This document shows, one piece after another, positions 1 through 8,299 of a stretch of DNA of 64,000 nt. The position numbers were made by a program, and so were the translations under genes. Each line of letters begins with the position of its first letter. The stretch's first letter is position 1. The notes beneath the pieces are model-generated. The model was given only the letters and a program-made list of their open reading frames with translations, was not told the DNA's origin and did not search any database. The DNA is from Paracrocinitomix sp040880585 (GTDB taxonomy: Bacteria > Bacteroidota > Bacteroidia > Flavobacteriales_D > Crocinitomicaceae), in contig JBBDID010000004.1 in assembly GCA_040880585.1 (NCBI GenBank), forward strand, positions 1 through 64,000, written 5' to 3'.

Positions 1-101
1 AAGTCTTGTTCGGCTTATTCCGACCGTCATAGTGTTTCTTTTAATTGCCCATAACATCCGGATATACATTATAGCGTATATTCCTTTTATAGTTTATGTT
101 A

Positions 102-1274
102 CTAATTTACAGAATCAAAAGGACTTATGATGTTTTTTACATGTTCATTTGTTACATGGGTATATATCTCTGTGGTTTTTAAACTGTTGTGCCCTAATAT
201 GCGCTGGATAATCCGTATATCTGTTCCTGATTCTAAAAGATGGGTGGCAAAACTGTGCCGCAGCATGTGAGGGGTTACGCTTTGTCTAATACCCGCAACC
301 TGAGCTGATTTTCTGAGAATTTGAGCTATGCTTGTAGCACTGTATTTATCACCGGTTGGGCTTTCAAATAAATAGTTTTCAGGCCGATATGATAAAAAAT
401 ATTTGCGCAGGTCTTTGAGCACCTCTTTGCTTAATATGGTGTACCGGTCTTTATTTCCTTTCCCACTGTTTACTCTTATCATCATGCGGTTTGAATCTAT
501 GTCAGATAGCTTTAAATCAATTAACTCTTGTCTTCTTAATCCGGCTGAATAAAGTAAGCTGAGAATGCATTTGTGCTTGATATTTTTGGTTGCTAAAATG
601 ATTTTAAAAACATCTTCTTTGCTTAACACTTTTGGCAATTTTAGCTTTTTAAAAGGACGATCAATGCTGTAAAACCTGTTGGGCATCTCTTTCACGATTT
701 CATAATAAAATTTAATGCTGTTGATCATTTGGTTTATTCTGGAGCTCGAATAGCCTTCTTTTGCCAGTTCATTGAGGTAATTCTGTATGTCATATTCTGA
801 AATTTCCAGTGGTTCCCGGTCTTTGAAATCATTTAAAAATATCTCAAAACAACTGATGTAAGTACGTGCCGTATTGAATGCATATCCTTTGTATTCAAGT
901 TTATCCAGAAATTCATCCGGGCAGTATCTGCGATTTTTTACTTTATCTCGATCACGAAAATGTTGTAAAGAAATTGAATCGTTGTTTTTTGTTTTTATTT
1001 TCTTATCAAAGAAGTTGGATCCGTTGACCCAGACTATGCCTCTGAAAGTGTCAAAGATTAAAGCAATATTGGCTTTTGTATTTGGTAGATAGAACATTTC
1101 AAATGGTTCACTCCACTGTATACCTTCAAATTGCTCTACCATTTTGCTTATCCGTTCATCCGGATAAAATTGCAATCCAATCTTTCTCTCATTGTTAATA
1201 AGCAAATGCTTAAGTGTAAGATGACGTGAGGCTCGTTTCATGGTATTGTAAACTGATTCAATGACAAAAATCAA
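102..1274 (-). CDS. Tyrosine-type site-specific recombinase/integrase
   Basis: DNA strand-exchange enzyme of the phage-integrase (XerC/D-like) family, 390 aa. The catalytic set is complete: Arg247 in GLRRQEL, His336 and Arg339 in PHMLRHSF, His362 in LGHNS, and nucleophile Tyr371 in EIYTH. A SAM-like core-binding domain lies around residues 120-210. The first ~110 residues are an extra N-terminal region I do not recognise, making it longer than XerC/D (~300 aa). A second start, MKRASRHL at codon 12 (position 1241), is equally plausible. It is transcribed divergently from a zinc-ribbon gene. No partner element with clear att sites was found, so it may be a chromosomal recombinase rather than part of an active island. 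Family assignment is firm; substrate is unknown. Confidence 0.9.
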   Translation of the reverse strand: MIFVIESVYNTMKRASRHLTLKHLLINNERKIGLQFYPDERISKMVEQFEGIQWSEPFEMFYLPNTKANIALIFDTFRGIVWVNGSNFFDKKIKTKNNDSISLQHFRDRDKVKNRRYCPDEFLDKLEYKGYAFNTARTYISCFEIFLNDFKDREPLEISEYDIQNYLNELAKEGYSSSRINQMINSIKFYYEIVKEMPNRFYSIDRPFKKLKLPKVLSKEDVFKIILATKNIKHKCILSLLYSAGLRRQELIDLKLSDIDSNRMMIRVNSGKGNKDRYTILSKEVLKDLRKYFLSYRPENYLFESPTGDKYSATSIAQILRKSAQVAGIRQSVTPHMLRHSFATHLLESGTDIRIIQRILGHNSLKTTEIYTHVTNEHVKNIISPFDSVN

Positions 1275-1303
1275 TGAACTTTAGGCCAAAAGCAAAAATA
1301 GCA

Positions 1304-1343
1304 GTAGATTTATACGTTTAAATATACGTATAATAAAATCTAC
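1304..1343. promoter_or_regulatory. Palindromic operator candidate between divergent genes
   Basis: The only spacer between the integrase and the zinc-ribbon gene holds an inverted repeat: GTAGATTT at 1304-1311 and AAATCTAC at 1336-1343. Between them are offset copies of ATACGT/ACGTAT. The right arm ends six bases before the ATG at 1350. The position and symmetry suggest a shared regulator-binding site, or a recombinase site; this is inference. Confidence 0.4.
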
Positions 1344-1349
1344 GAATAA

Positions 1350-1724
1350 ATGGAAAGAAAATGTCTCCATTGTGAAGAAATAGTTGAGGGTAGGGTGGAT
1401 AAACTATTTTGTTCGGCTTATTGTAAGTCGGCATATCATTATCAACTCAAAAAGGACCAGGGGCAAACTTTATTCAAATCAATTGATCAGACATTAAAAC
1501 GAAACCGGAAATTATTGGCCCATTACAATACTGCCGGTAAGTCTGTTATTCGAAAAGAAGTGTTATTAAAAGCAGGGTTCAACCCCAACTATTTTACGCA
1601 TTATTGGAAAACCCAAAAAGGGGATGTGTACCTGTTTTGCTATGAATTTGGATTTTTGGGCAAAGAAGAAAAAGGTAAACCTAAATATGTTTTAGTGCAT
1701 TGGCAAGATTATATGAATAAGTAA
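1350..1724 (+). CDS. Zinc-ribbon protein of a Bacteroidota family, function unknown
   Basis: A 124-aa protein. The N-terminus has a four-cysteine zinc ribbon: Cys5 and Cys8 in KCLHCEE, then Cys21 and Cys25 in FCSAYCKSAYHYQ. The rest is basic, with a conserved-looking aromatic C-terminal part (VYLFCYEFGFLG). I recall similar ~120-aa zinc-ribbon proteins in many Flavobacteriales, usually unnamed. The fold suggests nucleic-acid or protein binding in the cytoplasm; the role is not known. It diverges from the integrase gene across a palindromic spacer, so the two may share a regulator. The start is clear: ATG directly after the palindrome. Confidence 0.75.
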   Translation: MERKCLHCEEIVEGRVDKLFCSAYCKSAYHYQLKKDQGQTLFKSIDQTLKRNRKLLAHYNTAGKSVIRKEVLLKAGFNPNYFTHYWKTQKGDVYLFCYEFGFLGKEEKGKPKYVLVHWQDYMNK

Positions 1725-1740
1725 GCGTTCTACTTTTCTT

Positions 1741-2060
1741 ATAAATCACCAACGGGAGTTCTGCCCCGGCGGAGGCGGAAAGCGTGCAGCAGCATGCCGT
1801 GACATTGAACAGCAAGCGGCAGAGCGACCACCGGAAGCTACTGCCTGTGCTAGTGAAATGCCCGGAATGCAATGCTCCTTGCAGCCGCAGACGGTTCCAC
1901 CGCAGGTGGGGCAGCCAAAAAAATGAACTACCTCGGGGCAGAGCTGTCGAGGTATCAAATGGCGTTTTGCAAAGCAAACATATTTATTTCCGACCCAGAG
2001 GGTCGGGGAATTGAACCACTTGAGAGTAAAGAAGAAAGATCGTCCGCCTCTGGCGGACTG
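1741..2060. repeat. GC-rich noncoding patch with hairpins
   Basis: The gap 1725-2133 has no convincing gene. Its base composition is clearly more GC-rich than the flanks. It contains two perfect hairpins: CCGACCC-AGA-GGGTCGG (1990-2006) and GTCCGCC-TCT-GGCGGAC (2042-2058). The 16-base core CTGCCCCGGCGGAGGC (1761-1776) recurs at 15987-16002. ORFs across it on both strands give low-complexity Arg/Ser/Pro-rich translations typical of non-coding GC-rich DNA. It is most likely an accumulation of dispersed intergenic repeats. Confidence 0.5.
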
Positions 2061-2102
2061 AAAGAGAAAAGATAAATCTGTTTATCAGAATCTTTCTTTG
2101 CT

Positions 2103-2130
2103 CTTTCTTCTTTAATCTTTCTTCTTTAAT
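2103..2130. repeat. Two perfect tandem copies of a 14-bp unit
   Basis: CTTTCTTCTTTAAT occurs twice in direct succession, just past the stop of the minus-strand barrel gene. It is pyrimidine-rich on the plus strand. Probably a replication-slippage product; no function is evident. Confidence 0.6.
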
Positions 2131-2133
2131 CTA

Positions 2134-3474
2134 TTAATACATCCGCCAAACCACCCCTAAAGATGCACCAAACCAGTGCCGTTTAAATACCAGGGCGTTT
2201 TGTGCTTTTACATTTTGCAAAAGATAAATGCGGTAAGACGTTCCAAATTGCAGGTTTAACCTGTCTGTAATGCGGAAAACAGCATCTAAGCCGGCTTCGG
2301 TTCCCAGGGCGTAACCGGCGACCCATTTACCAAAGCTGGATTTTGTGCCGTCGGTAAAATAGTTCTCACTTTTTTCCAGCACCGAGAACTCATTGAAAAT
2401 CCCCAGATGGCTCGTCAAGCGGAACTTTTCTCTTTGAACCACATCTGCACGCAAACTCAGTGGAATGCTCAGTGAGTTGATGGTTGTGTTTGCATATTCA
2501 ACTACAAATCCGTCATAATATGAGCGGTAAACCGAGCGCGAAAAATGGAGTCCGGAGCGCCATGCCCAACGCGGCTTAAAGTACTTGCCGACAAAAGCGT
2601 GGAGGTTAAAATTCTTATTCACAGACGACTCAACAAGGGGAGGAGATGAACCATAAGAATCCTGCGTAAAATCGTAGGAAGAACTGATTGTCTGCTCTTG
2701 TTCTACAGCAGTGGAATATGGAGAAGTGGGCACCAATTCCGATTTAGACGGCCATGACCATGGCAGAGGCGTGTAAAAGGTATAGCTCACGCCAAATTCC
2801 CAGGGCAATTTCTTTTTAAAGGGTTCAATTTTAATCCACTTAGGTTGTGCCGGTTGCAAGGGCAGTTTTGAGATGTTTTTCAGAGGAATTTGGCCAATCT
2901 CTCCTGAAATGAGTGCTGGCTTATCACTTTCTTTTACCGGTTTTTCAGGAAGGTCTTCTTCTGTGACATCCTCCTCAGACTTATCTTTTGAAACAGCTTG
3001 TTCTGATCCTTTTACAATTAGCGGCTTATTGTTTTTATCGGAGGCAGTATTATTTTCTTCAGGAAACGGATCAGGCTTAACTTCATTTTCAGTGATTGGG
3101 GCTGTGTTTTTTGTAGTATTATCCGAATTTACAGCTACATCAGCCATTACAGTGTTTTTATCCTTTTGCACATCCTCTGTCTGTTCAGTTCCGGGATGAT
3201 CTGTGCTTTCGGTCTTAATAATTTCTTCTGCCTGTTGTTCTTCAGTATTTTCAACGACTGTGCCGGCTTCATTTTGCGGATAAAAATGATACCCCAAAGC
3301 GCTTATTGCTATAATCGCAGCCATTCCGCTACCCATCCACCACCAAATGATGCCGCGGCGTTTTTTCTTCTCCTCCAGGCCAGCATCAATTTTACCCCAC
3401 AGTTCATCTGAAGGAGCAGCGCCGAAGCCCTCAAACTTATCTGTTAAGCTACCTTTATGTTGTTCATTTTGCAT
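2134..3474 (-). CDS. Anti-sigma-like protein with C-terminal outer-membrane-barrel-like region
   Basis: A 446-aa protein in three parts. Residues 1-40 are a charged cytoplasmic segment (FEGFGAAPSDELWGKIDAGL), as in Bacteroidota proteins encoded beside ECF sigma factors. One transmembrane helix follows at ~41-64 (IIWWWMGSGMAAIIAISALG). Then comes a long Glu/Lys/Thr-rich linker to ~residue 225, and a C-terminal beta-strand-rich region resembling an outer-membrane barrel. It overlaps the upstream ECF sigma gene by 11 bases, so the two are co-translated and it probably restrains that sigma factor. How an inner-membrane helix and a barrel-like end coexist in one chain is unclear. The sigma-partner role is inferred from context. 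Confidence 0.75.
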   Translation of the reverse strand: MQNEQHKGSLTDKFEGFGAAPSDELWGKIDAGLEEKKKRRGIIWWWMGSGMAAIIAISALGYHFYPQNEAGTVVENTEEQQAEEIIKTESTDHPGTEQTEDVQKDKNTVMADVAVNSDNTTKNTAPITENEVKPDPFPEENNTASDKNNKPLIVKGSEQAVSKDKSEEDVTEEDLPEKPVKESDKPALISGEIGQIPLKNISKLPLQPAQPKWIKIEPFKKKLPWEFGVSYTFYTPLPWSWPSKSELVPTSPYSTAVEQEQTISSSYDFTQDSYGSSPPLVESSVNKNFNLHAFVGKYFKPRWAWRSGLHFSRSVYRSYYDGFVVEYANTTINSLSIPLSLRADVVQREKFRLTSHLGIFNEFSVLEKSENYFTDGTKSSFGKWVAGYALGTEAGLDAVFRITDRLNLQFGTSYRIYLLQNVKAQNALVFKRHWFGASLGVVWRMY

Positions 3475-4000
3475 ACTTCAATTTTTTTTGTTCGGCTTCT
3501 ATCATTTTTCTTAAAAACACTCTTGCCCTGCTGTATTGCGACTTTGAAGTTCCTTCCGAAACATCCAGCATTTCTCCTATTTCTTTGTGCGTAAAACCCT
3601 CCACTGCGTAAAGGTTAAACACGGTTCTAAAGCCGGTTGGCAGTTGTTGGATCTTTTCTAAGAGCGATTCCAGTTCCAATTGCTCAATTGCCCCATCTTC
3701 AACGGTTGATTGCACTTCGGCGTAATCATTCACCGTCTTAAGTGACTTTAATGCCTTGTTTTTCCGGTATTGCATCAAAGCTGTATTTACCGTGATTCGC
3801 CTCAACCATCCACCCAAAGCCCCTTGCGCATTGTAAGATTTTAAACTCCCAAACGCTTTGATAAAACTATCCTGCAAAATATCTTCCGCTTCAACCTCAT
3901 TAACCGCATATCGCAAACAAATTCCTTTCATCATATATGAAAATCTCAGGTATAATTCATGCTGTGCCTGCCGATTATGTTGCAAACATTTTTCAACCAA
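3464..4000 (-). CDS. ECF-type RNA polymerase sigma factor
   Basis: Sigma-70 family, extracytoplasmic-function type, ~178 aa as called. Region 2 is seen in YLRFSYMMKGICLRYAVN...AEDILQDSFIKAF and ..GWLRRITVNTAL. Region 4 is seen in LPTGFRTVFNLYAVEG and HKEIGEMLDVSEGTSKSQ. It directs RNA polymerase to a small regulon in response to an envelope signal, probably under the overlapping anti-sigma-like gene downstream. The start is uncertain: the called start is TTG at 4000, but homology-like sequence (QLTDQEL) continues upstream in frame with no ATG. Candidates are CTG at 4015 and ATA at 4048, the latter overlapping the stop of the preceding lipoprotein gene. Confidence 0.88.
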   Translation of the reverse strand: MVEKCLQHNRQAQHELYLRFSYMMKGICLRYAVNEVEAEDILQDSFIKAFGSLKSYNAQGALGGWLRRITVNTALMQYRKNKALKSLKTVNDYAEVQSTVEDGAIEQLELESLLEKIQQLPTGFRTVFNLYAVEGFTHKEIGEMLDVSEGTSKSQYSRARVFLRKMIEAEQKKLKYAK

Positions 4001-4044
4001 TTCCTGGTCGGTCAGCTGTTTATATTTTCGGTTTTCTATAGGCT

Positions 4045-4497
4045 TTATTTATAAACTTCATTAAAGTTAAGCGTGTAATCGTCCGGAATTTTAGGAACGA
4101 CCACCATGTTCATATCAATCCTTATTTTTTTTTGCGAACCACATTCTTTCATGATGATATCATAATTATAGGTCTTATTGGGCTGGTCAATTTCCAGCTT
4201 CCGAACAAATTTTGTCTCGCTTCCCCCGGCTCCTGTCGGATATCCAATCAACGACTCTGTTTCAAAATTGACCGGCATTTCTGTCAAACAATCTGAAGAA
4301 AACCAGTTTTCATATTCCTCCTTTGTCTTGATGATAATCTCTGTAGAATTTTCATAATGGGTAACCCCTGAACAATGCATGATATCATATTCACGTATAA
4401 TTTCACCTTTGTTTTTGTCATCCCCCCAACATTTTGGTGAATACTGACACGAACTTAAAATTACTGTTACTATGATCGCTACGCTGGTTTTCATCAT
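4045..4497 (-). CDS. Predicted lipoprotein, function unknown
   Basis: A 150-aa protein with a lipoprotein signal: a short hydrophobic stretch after MMKTS and lipobox LSSC, acylated Cys ~17. The mature part contains KTKEEYENWFSSDC and GYPTGAGGSETKF, and ends in strands with alternating hydrophobics. This loosely resembles small PrcB-like secreted proteins, but I cannot assign a family. It lies 14 bases downstream of the next minus-strand gene and directly upstream of the sigma gene, so it may share their transcript. Confidence 0.6.
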   Translation of the reverse strand: MMKTSVAIIVTVILSSCQYSPKCWGDDKNKGEIIREYDIMHCSGVTHYENSTEIIIKTKEEYENWFSSDCLTEMPVNFETESLIGYPTGAGGSETKFVRKLEIDQPNKTYNYDIIMKECGSQKKIRIDMNMVVVPKIPDDYTLNFNEVYK

Positions 4498-4511
4498 CTT
4501 TAATATATTGT

Positions 4512-5174
4512 TTATTTGAATAGCAATCCAACTTTCAATTCAAAACGATTGATGTGTGTAAATGAATGAAAATCCTGCCACCAACTATCAACCCTTACTA
4601 AATAAGCATAACGGTATCCGATCGAAGTTGACAAGGCTAATCGGTCAGATAGATGCTTGGTCACGCCAAATCGTGCGCCGGTAGTAAATCCTCCTTTATT
4701 CTCCTCTAAAATTCTCAGCGGAATGTCATATCCCGCCATAATGTCTATGAATGGGGTCGCCTGTTTTTCTCCAAAATTGTACCTGCCATGCACATACAAA
4801 GGAATGTATCCACCCCACCTTAAACTCTCAATTCCCAAACCCAGTCCTGCCATCCAACGGCGGTTAAATTGATACCCGTTAACTAAATGAAGTGTGGGAG
4901 AGTACGTAGGCCCTCCCAACACTCCAAGTTCTGCCAGTACATACATACCGCTCCTGCTGACCTTTGGAACGTACGCTTCTATACCGGCAATATCTTCTTT
5001 ATCAAAAAACCAAACCGAGCCGTCTTTTTGCTCAATTTTCGTTCCCTCAGCTGTAGAATCGACTATTTCGCCTTTAATCGCCGATCCGTTTTTTAAATAA
5101 ACGACTGCTTTTTTCTGTGCAGAAAGGGTGAACCCAAACAAGGCGGCTACTATTAAACTTATCAGTGCTTTCAT
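4512..5174 (-). CDS. Secreted outer-membrane protein, barrel-like
   Basis: A 220-aa protein with a signal peptide ending at LSA-Q19. Residues 20-65 form a small beta domain (YLKNGSAIKGEIVDS, then DGSVWFFDKEDI) of the kind that often precedes Bacteroidota barrel proteins. From ~75 there are alternating aromatic strands ending in LKVGLLFK, typical of an 8-strand outer-membrane barrel. The 39228-39926 protein has a similar N-terminal module. Function unknown. Confidence 0.65.
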   Translation of the reverse strand: MKALISLIVAALFGFTLSAQKKAVVYLKNGSAIKGEIVDSTAEGTKIEQKDGSVWFFDKEDIAGIEAYVPKVSRSGMYVLAELGVLGGPTYSPTLHLVNGYQFNRRWMAGLGLGIESLRWGGYIPLYVHGRYNFGEKQATPFIDIMAGYDIPLRILEENKGGFTTGARFGVTKHLSDRLALSTSIGYRYAYLVRVDSWWQDFHSFTHINRFELKVGLLFK

Positions 5175-5250
5175 TATTATGCTTTTTTGATTTTAATTTT
5201 TGCTTTTTGAAATTTCTATACAATGGTTTACATATATGCAGTAAACGCAA

Positions 5251-6465
5251 TTATTCCTTTACAAATCGTTTTATTGATTGGTGTTTATCTGTCTTAATTT
5301 CAAGTAAATAAATCCCTTTTAAAAGAAATGAAACATCAATCTCATCTGACGCTTCAAACTCTTTTATTTTTTGTCCAAGTTGATTGTATATAGCCAGTGA
5401 TTTTATCGTTTCATCAAGTGGTTGAATGAAAATTTTGTCACTGCTTGGGTTAGGATAAATTGTAAAGTGCGCTTTATTATCTGCTTCATTCACGCTCAAA
5501 ATTACTCCCCCGTTAGTTGTTTTATAAATGCCGTCTCCTAAAGCATATCCAATTGTATCGTTTGCAAATTTGATTTGGCGGATGATTGTCAGAGGGCTAA
5601 TATTCTGCACTGTCCAACTTATCCCTCCATCTTCGGTTCGGTAAATACCCCCGGCATTATTTATATAACCAACCTCAGGAGATGTGAAGTGAAGTCCCGT
5701 TAAACCGGTATAAGGATTTATCCACGAACTTGTCCAACTTGCACCACCGTCAGTTGTTTTTAAAAACAGTCCATTTCCTCCTACTGCATAACCAATAGAG
5801 TTATTCACAAAAAATATCTTACTAATAGATGTATTGTCTCCTGTATAAACACTTGTCCAGTTTGAACCCAGGTCGTCACTACTGAATATTGAATACGAAG
5901 TAATGCCGGGCCCTTGTGTTAGTCGCACAACAACAAAGATTTCATTATTTGGTTTAATGGCAATTTCATTCACGCTTAGCATTTGCGGATCAATTAGAGG
6001 TATTTGTGTGAAAGTAGTACCGCCATCAACTGTTTTTTGGAGTTCACCAACCATTGGAGCTACAAAGCCGGTGTCAGCATTTATAAAACGAATTTTGGTA
6101 AAGTAATAGAAGGAACCATTTGCATCTGAGGTTAGAGAGTCCCACGTTTGACCAGCATCAGTTGTTTTTGCTATAAACTCCTTATGAAGGCCAAAGGAAG
6201 AGCCACCACAGGCGTAACCCACCAAATTTGTTGGGAAATCAATGTCTAAGAACGCTTCACTGAAGACGGTTTGATAGAATGACCAATTTTGCCCCCCATC
6301 TGTCGAACGGTGTATTCTACCTCCATCATTTGCAACTGTTACAATGGTGTCTTTATTTATAACAGCAATTGCTGATTCCTGGTCAGCGTGGAAGTAAATT
6401 CCATTCCACTGTGAATAGCACAATGTCGAAAATGAAACTGATACAAGAATAATTACTATTTTCAT
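5251..6465 (-). CDS. T9SS-exported BNR/Ycf48-like beta-propeller protein
   Basis: A 404-aa secreted protein. Signal peptide 1-18 (ends CYSQ). At least six Asp-box repeats are seen: RSTDGGQNW, KTTDAGQTWD, KTVDGGTTF, SSDDLGSNW, KTTDGGASW, RTEDGGISW. These give a seven-bladed propeller like Ycf48/BNR proteins. The last ~75 residues are a type A sorting domain (FTIYPNPSSDKIFIQP...LLEIKTDKHQSIKRFVKE), so it is sent out by the type IX system and anchored at the surface or released. No catalytic residues could be assigned. It lies 11 bases downstream of a small lipoprotein gene, probably in one operon. Confidence 0.85.
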   Translation of the reverse strand: MKIVIILVSVSFSTLCYSQWNGIYFHADQESAIAVINKDTIVTVANDGGRIHRSTDGGQNWSFYQTVFSEAFLDIDFPTNLVGYACGGSSFGLHKEFIAKTTDAGQTWDSLTSDANGSFYYFTKIRFINADTGFVAPMVGELQKTVDGGTTFTQIPLIDPQMLSVNEIAIKPNNEIFVVVRLTQGPGITSYSIFSSDDLGSNWTSVYTGDNTSISKIFFVNNSIGYAVGGNGLFLKTTDGGASWTSSWINPYTGLTGLHFTSPEVGYINNAGGIYRTEDGGISWTVQNISPLTIIRQIKFANDTIGYALGDGIYKTTNGGVILSVNEADNKAHFTIYPNPSSDKIFIQPLDETIKSLAIYNQLGQKIKEFEASDEIDVSFLLKGIYLLEIKTDKHQSIKRFVKE

Positions 6466-6476
6466 GTCGATTGTTT

Positions 6477-6881
6477 TTAATTTATTGTCAGATTAACAGA
6501 TATAAATTCAGTCGGACTTGATTTAAATCTCAATTCGTAATTTCCTGCACTATTGGTTATAAATTTATAATTAACAGATCTTATTGGAGCGTATTGAGTA
6601 CAAAAGCAACCTTCGTATTTTGCTTCCACCTCAATTGTTCTGGTATTCCCATTTTCAGTTTCAATAAACTTTCCAAATCTTCCACAACCATTGAAAACTC
6701 CAAAATTTACTTCAATGTTAATGGTTTCTCCAACAATTCCTGTATCCGGTGAATTTACTGAAGTCACGTATGCATTCTCGTATTCTATACATTCCTTGTC
6801 ATTTTCAGCATCCTTATCACAGCTAATTATTATACCGGAAACAATAATTAAAAGAAGCAAATGCAATTTTTTTAATTTCAT
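6477..6881 (-). CDS. Small predicted lipoprotein, Ig-like fold
   Basis: A 134-aa protein with a lipoprotein signal (lipobox IISC, Cys ~21). The mature chain has strand patterns (SPDTGIVGETINIEVNFGVF, NYELRFKSSPTEF) suggesting a single Ig-like beta sandwich with several cysteines. Function unknown. It lies between an LVIVD lipoprotein gene (12 bases upstream) and a T9SS propeller gene (11 bases downstream), suggesting a co-transcribed surface set. Confidence 0.6.
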   Translation of the reverse strand: MKLKKLHLLLLIIVSGIIISCDKDAENDKECIEYENAYVTSVNSPDTGIVGETINIEVNFGVFNGCGRFGKFIETENGNTRTIEVEAKYEGCFCTQYAPIRSVNYKFITNSAGNYELRFKSSPTEFISVNLTIN

Positions 6882-6893
6882 GATCTTTGGATT

Positions 6894-8153
6894 TTACCTC
6901 AATTTGCTTAATAGTTTCAGATTAGCCGGATCAGAATAATCGTATTGGTAAATCCCGTCATCCCCTATCACCATAACTACACCATTCAACGGAATCACAT
7001 CTGTTGCCTGGATATTTTTGAATCGTTTGATGAGATGATCTCCGGCCTCTTCGGGATTAGTGGCATCATACACCTTCAAACCGGCATCTCCGTCACACAC
7101 AAAGAGGGTGTTTCCATCTATTCCTAAACCATGCGGGTTTTCCAAATTAAACGAAGCTTTTAAAAAGGGATTTGATTTATCGCTCACATCCACCACATCC
7201 AATTGGTTGATGTCTCCACCGCACGAGCCGCCCGATCGTACCGTCACATACGCATAATTACCTTGCACCACTACAGGGTCACAAGCCCGTGCATGTGAAA
7301 TAGACCCCACATATTGCGGTGCCATAGGGTCTACCGTGTTGTAGATCATCATTCCGGTGGTTGTTCCCATATACAGATAATCTCCATGCGGAAAAATCGT
7401 TTCAACATTCCAACTTAACCAACTGGCCTCACCCTCTTGCGGACTCAAGGGATTACCAATATTAAACGGTCTTAACTTATTAATTCCCATGTCAATCACA
7501 TACAGGTGATCATTAACAATCGTCATTTGGGCAAAAGATCCCGCAGTTCCGGTAGATGAACCGCCACCTGAACCCGAACTCGCATCTGCAGAAGAAAACG
7601 TCATGGTTTCACAATTAAAACAATTGTTCCAAACAGGTGACGAAGTAGTATTTGCCTCTTCTTTTACGCGAATCACTTTAAAGGAAGTCACAATACCTTT
7701 TGATTTATCAATCTCTTTAAAGGGGTAGTTCTTCTCGGTTAAAGGCAAAGCGGTTGGAAAAATATCCTCTTCTCTACCCACCTCTACCGGGTTTGTAATA
7801 ACACTCACATCCACAATCACCATATCCACCAGTGCTGTGATGTACAAATAATTCCCTTTAATCGCCAGGCCTGAACAACCCATTACATTTAAAAAACCAA
7901 TATTTACAGGGTTTGAAGGATTAGAATTATCGATAAAGTGAATGCCCTGGTTCGGTTCCACCACAAATAAATAATCGTCTTTAAAATAAATATTGCCGTC
8001 GTTCTGGAAACTGCGCGGCGTTTCAAAAGCAGCAGGTGTCCTGAAGGTTTCCGCATCCGTATACACCGGTTCGTACACATAATACTTGTTTATTGTTTTA
8101 TCACATGCCGAAAGCACGGTAATTAATGCTATTAAAACTGCAATCTTTTTCAT
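6894..8153 (-). CDS. LVIVD-repeat lipoprotein
   Basis: Surface or periplasmic lipoprotein of 419 aa starting at MKKIAVLIAL with lipobox LSAC (Cys ~17). A longer reading to 8276 exists but places 41 non-signal residues before this signal, so 8153 is preferred. The body has repeated blades with the LVIVD signature (YITALVDMVIVDVSVITNP, LDVVDVSDKSNPF, LKVYDATNPEEAG), which predicts a beta-propeller. It heads a three-gene set with a small lipoprotein and a T9SS propeller. Ligand and role are unknown. Confidence 0.8.
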   Translation of the reverse strand: MKKIAVLIALITVLSACDKTINKYYVYEPVYTDAETFRTPAAFETPRSFQNDGNIYFKDDYLFVVEPNQGIHFIDNSNPSNPVNIGFLNVMGCSGLAIKGNYLYITALVDMVIVDVSVITNPVEVGREEDIFPTALPLTEKNYPFKEIDKSKGIVTSFKVIRVKEEANTTSSPVWNNCFNCETMTFSSADASSGSGGGSSTGTAGSFAQMTIVNDHLYVIDMGINKLRPFNIGNPLSPQEGEASWLSWNVETIFPHGDYLYMGTTTGMMIYNTVDPMAPQYVGSISHARACDPVVVQGNYAYVTVRSGGSCGGDINQLDVVDVSDKSNPFLKASFNLENPHGLGIDGNTLFVCDGDAGLKVYDATNPEEAGDHLIKRFKNIQATDVIPLNGVVMVIGDDGIYQYDYSDPANLKLLSKLR

Positions 8154-8258
8154 CTTTTTTGATTTGAATTTATGGTCAGCGTTTGATGTACTGATGCAAG
8201 AAGTCAAAAAAGGGTTGCAAGGGGGGTGTTTTTTTTTGAAAGATGATGCTGCTCCATC

Positions 8259-8291
8259 AACTCCGTCAGGGTTCAAAACCCTGACGGAGTT
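8259..8291. repeat. Perfect 15-bp palindrome (hairpin)
   Basis: AACTCCGTCAGGGTT, a CAA spacer, then its exact reverse complement. It lies between the LVIVD gene and the YiiX-like gene. It could end the upstream transcript but lacks a clean T-run. The same style of palindrome is, from memory, scattered through Bacteroidota intergenic regions. Confidence 0.7.
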
Positions 8292-8299
8292 TGATATTT

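Noticed and set aside
1784..2014. ORFs of 67-98 codons on both strands in the GC-rich patch
   Set aside because: Low-complexity Arg/Ser/Pro-rich translations, no start context and overlapping frames; they reflect GC-rich repeat DNA.
2003..2020. tRNA T-arm-like sequence on the minus strand (GGTTCAATTCC)
   Set aside because: No matching T-stem, anticodon arm or acceptor stem could be built around it.
102..2060. Possible integron (integrase plus attC-like hairpins)
   Set aside because: The recombinase shows no recognisable IntI-specific insert, the hairpins lack attC layout, and there is no cassette array.
8154..8276. Longer start of the LVIVD lipoprotein
   Set aside because: It would bury the lipoprotein signal 41 residues inside and run through the palindromic repeat.
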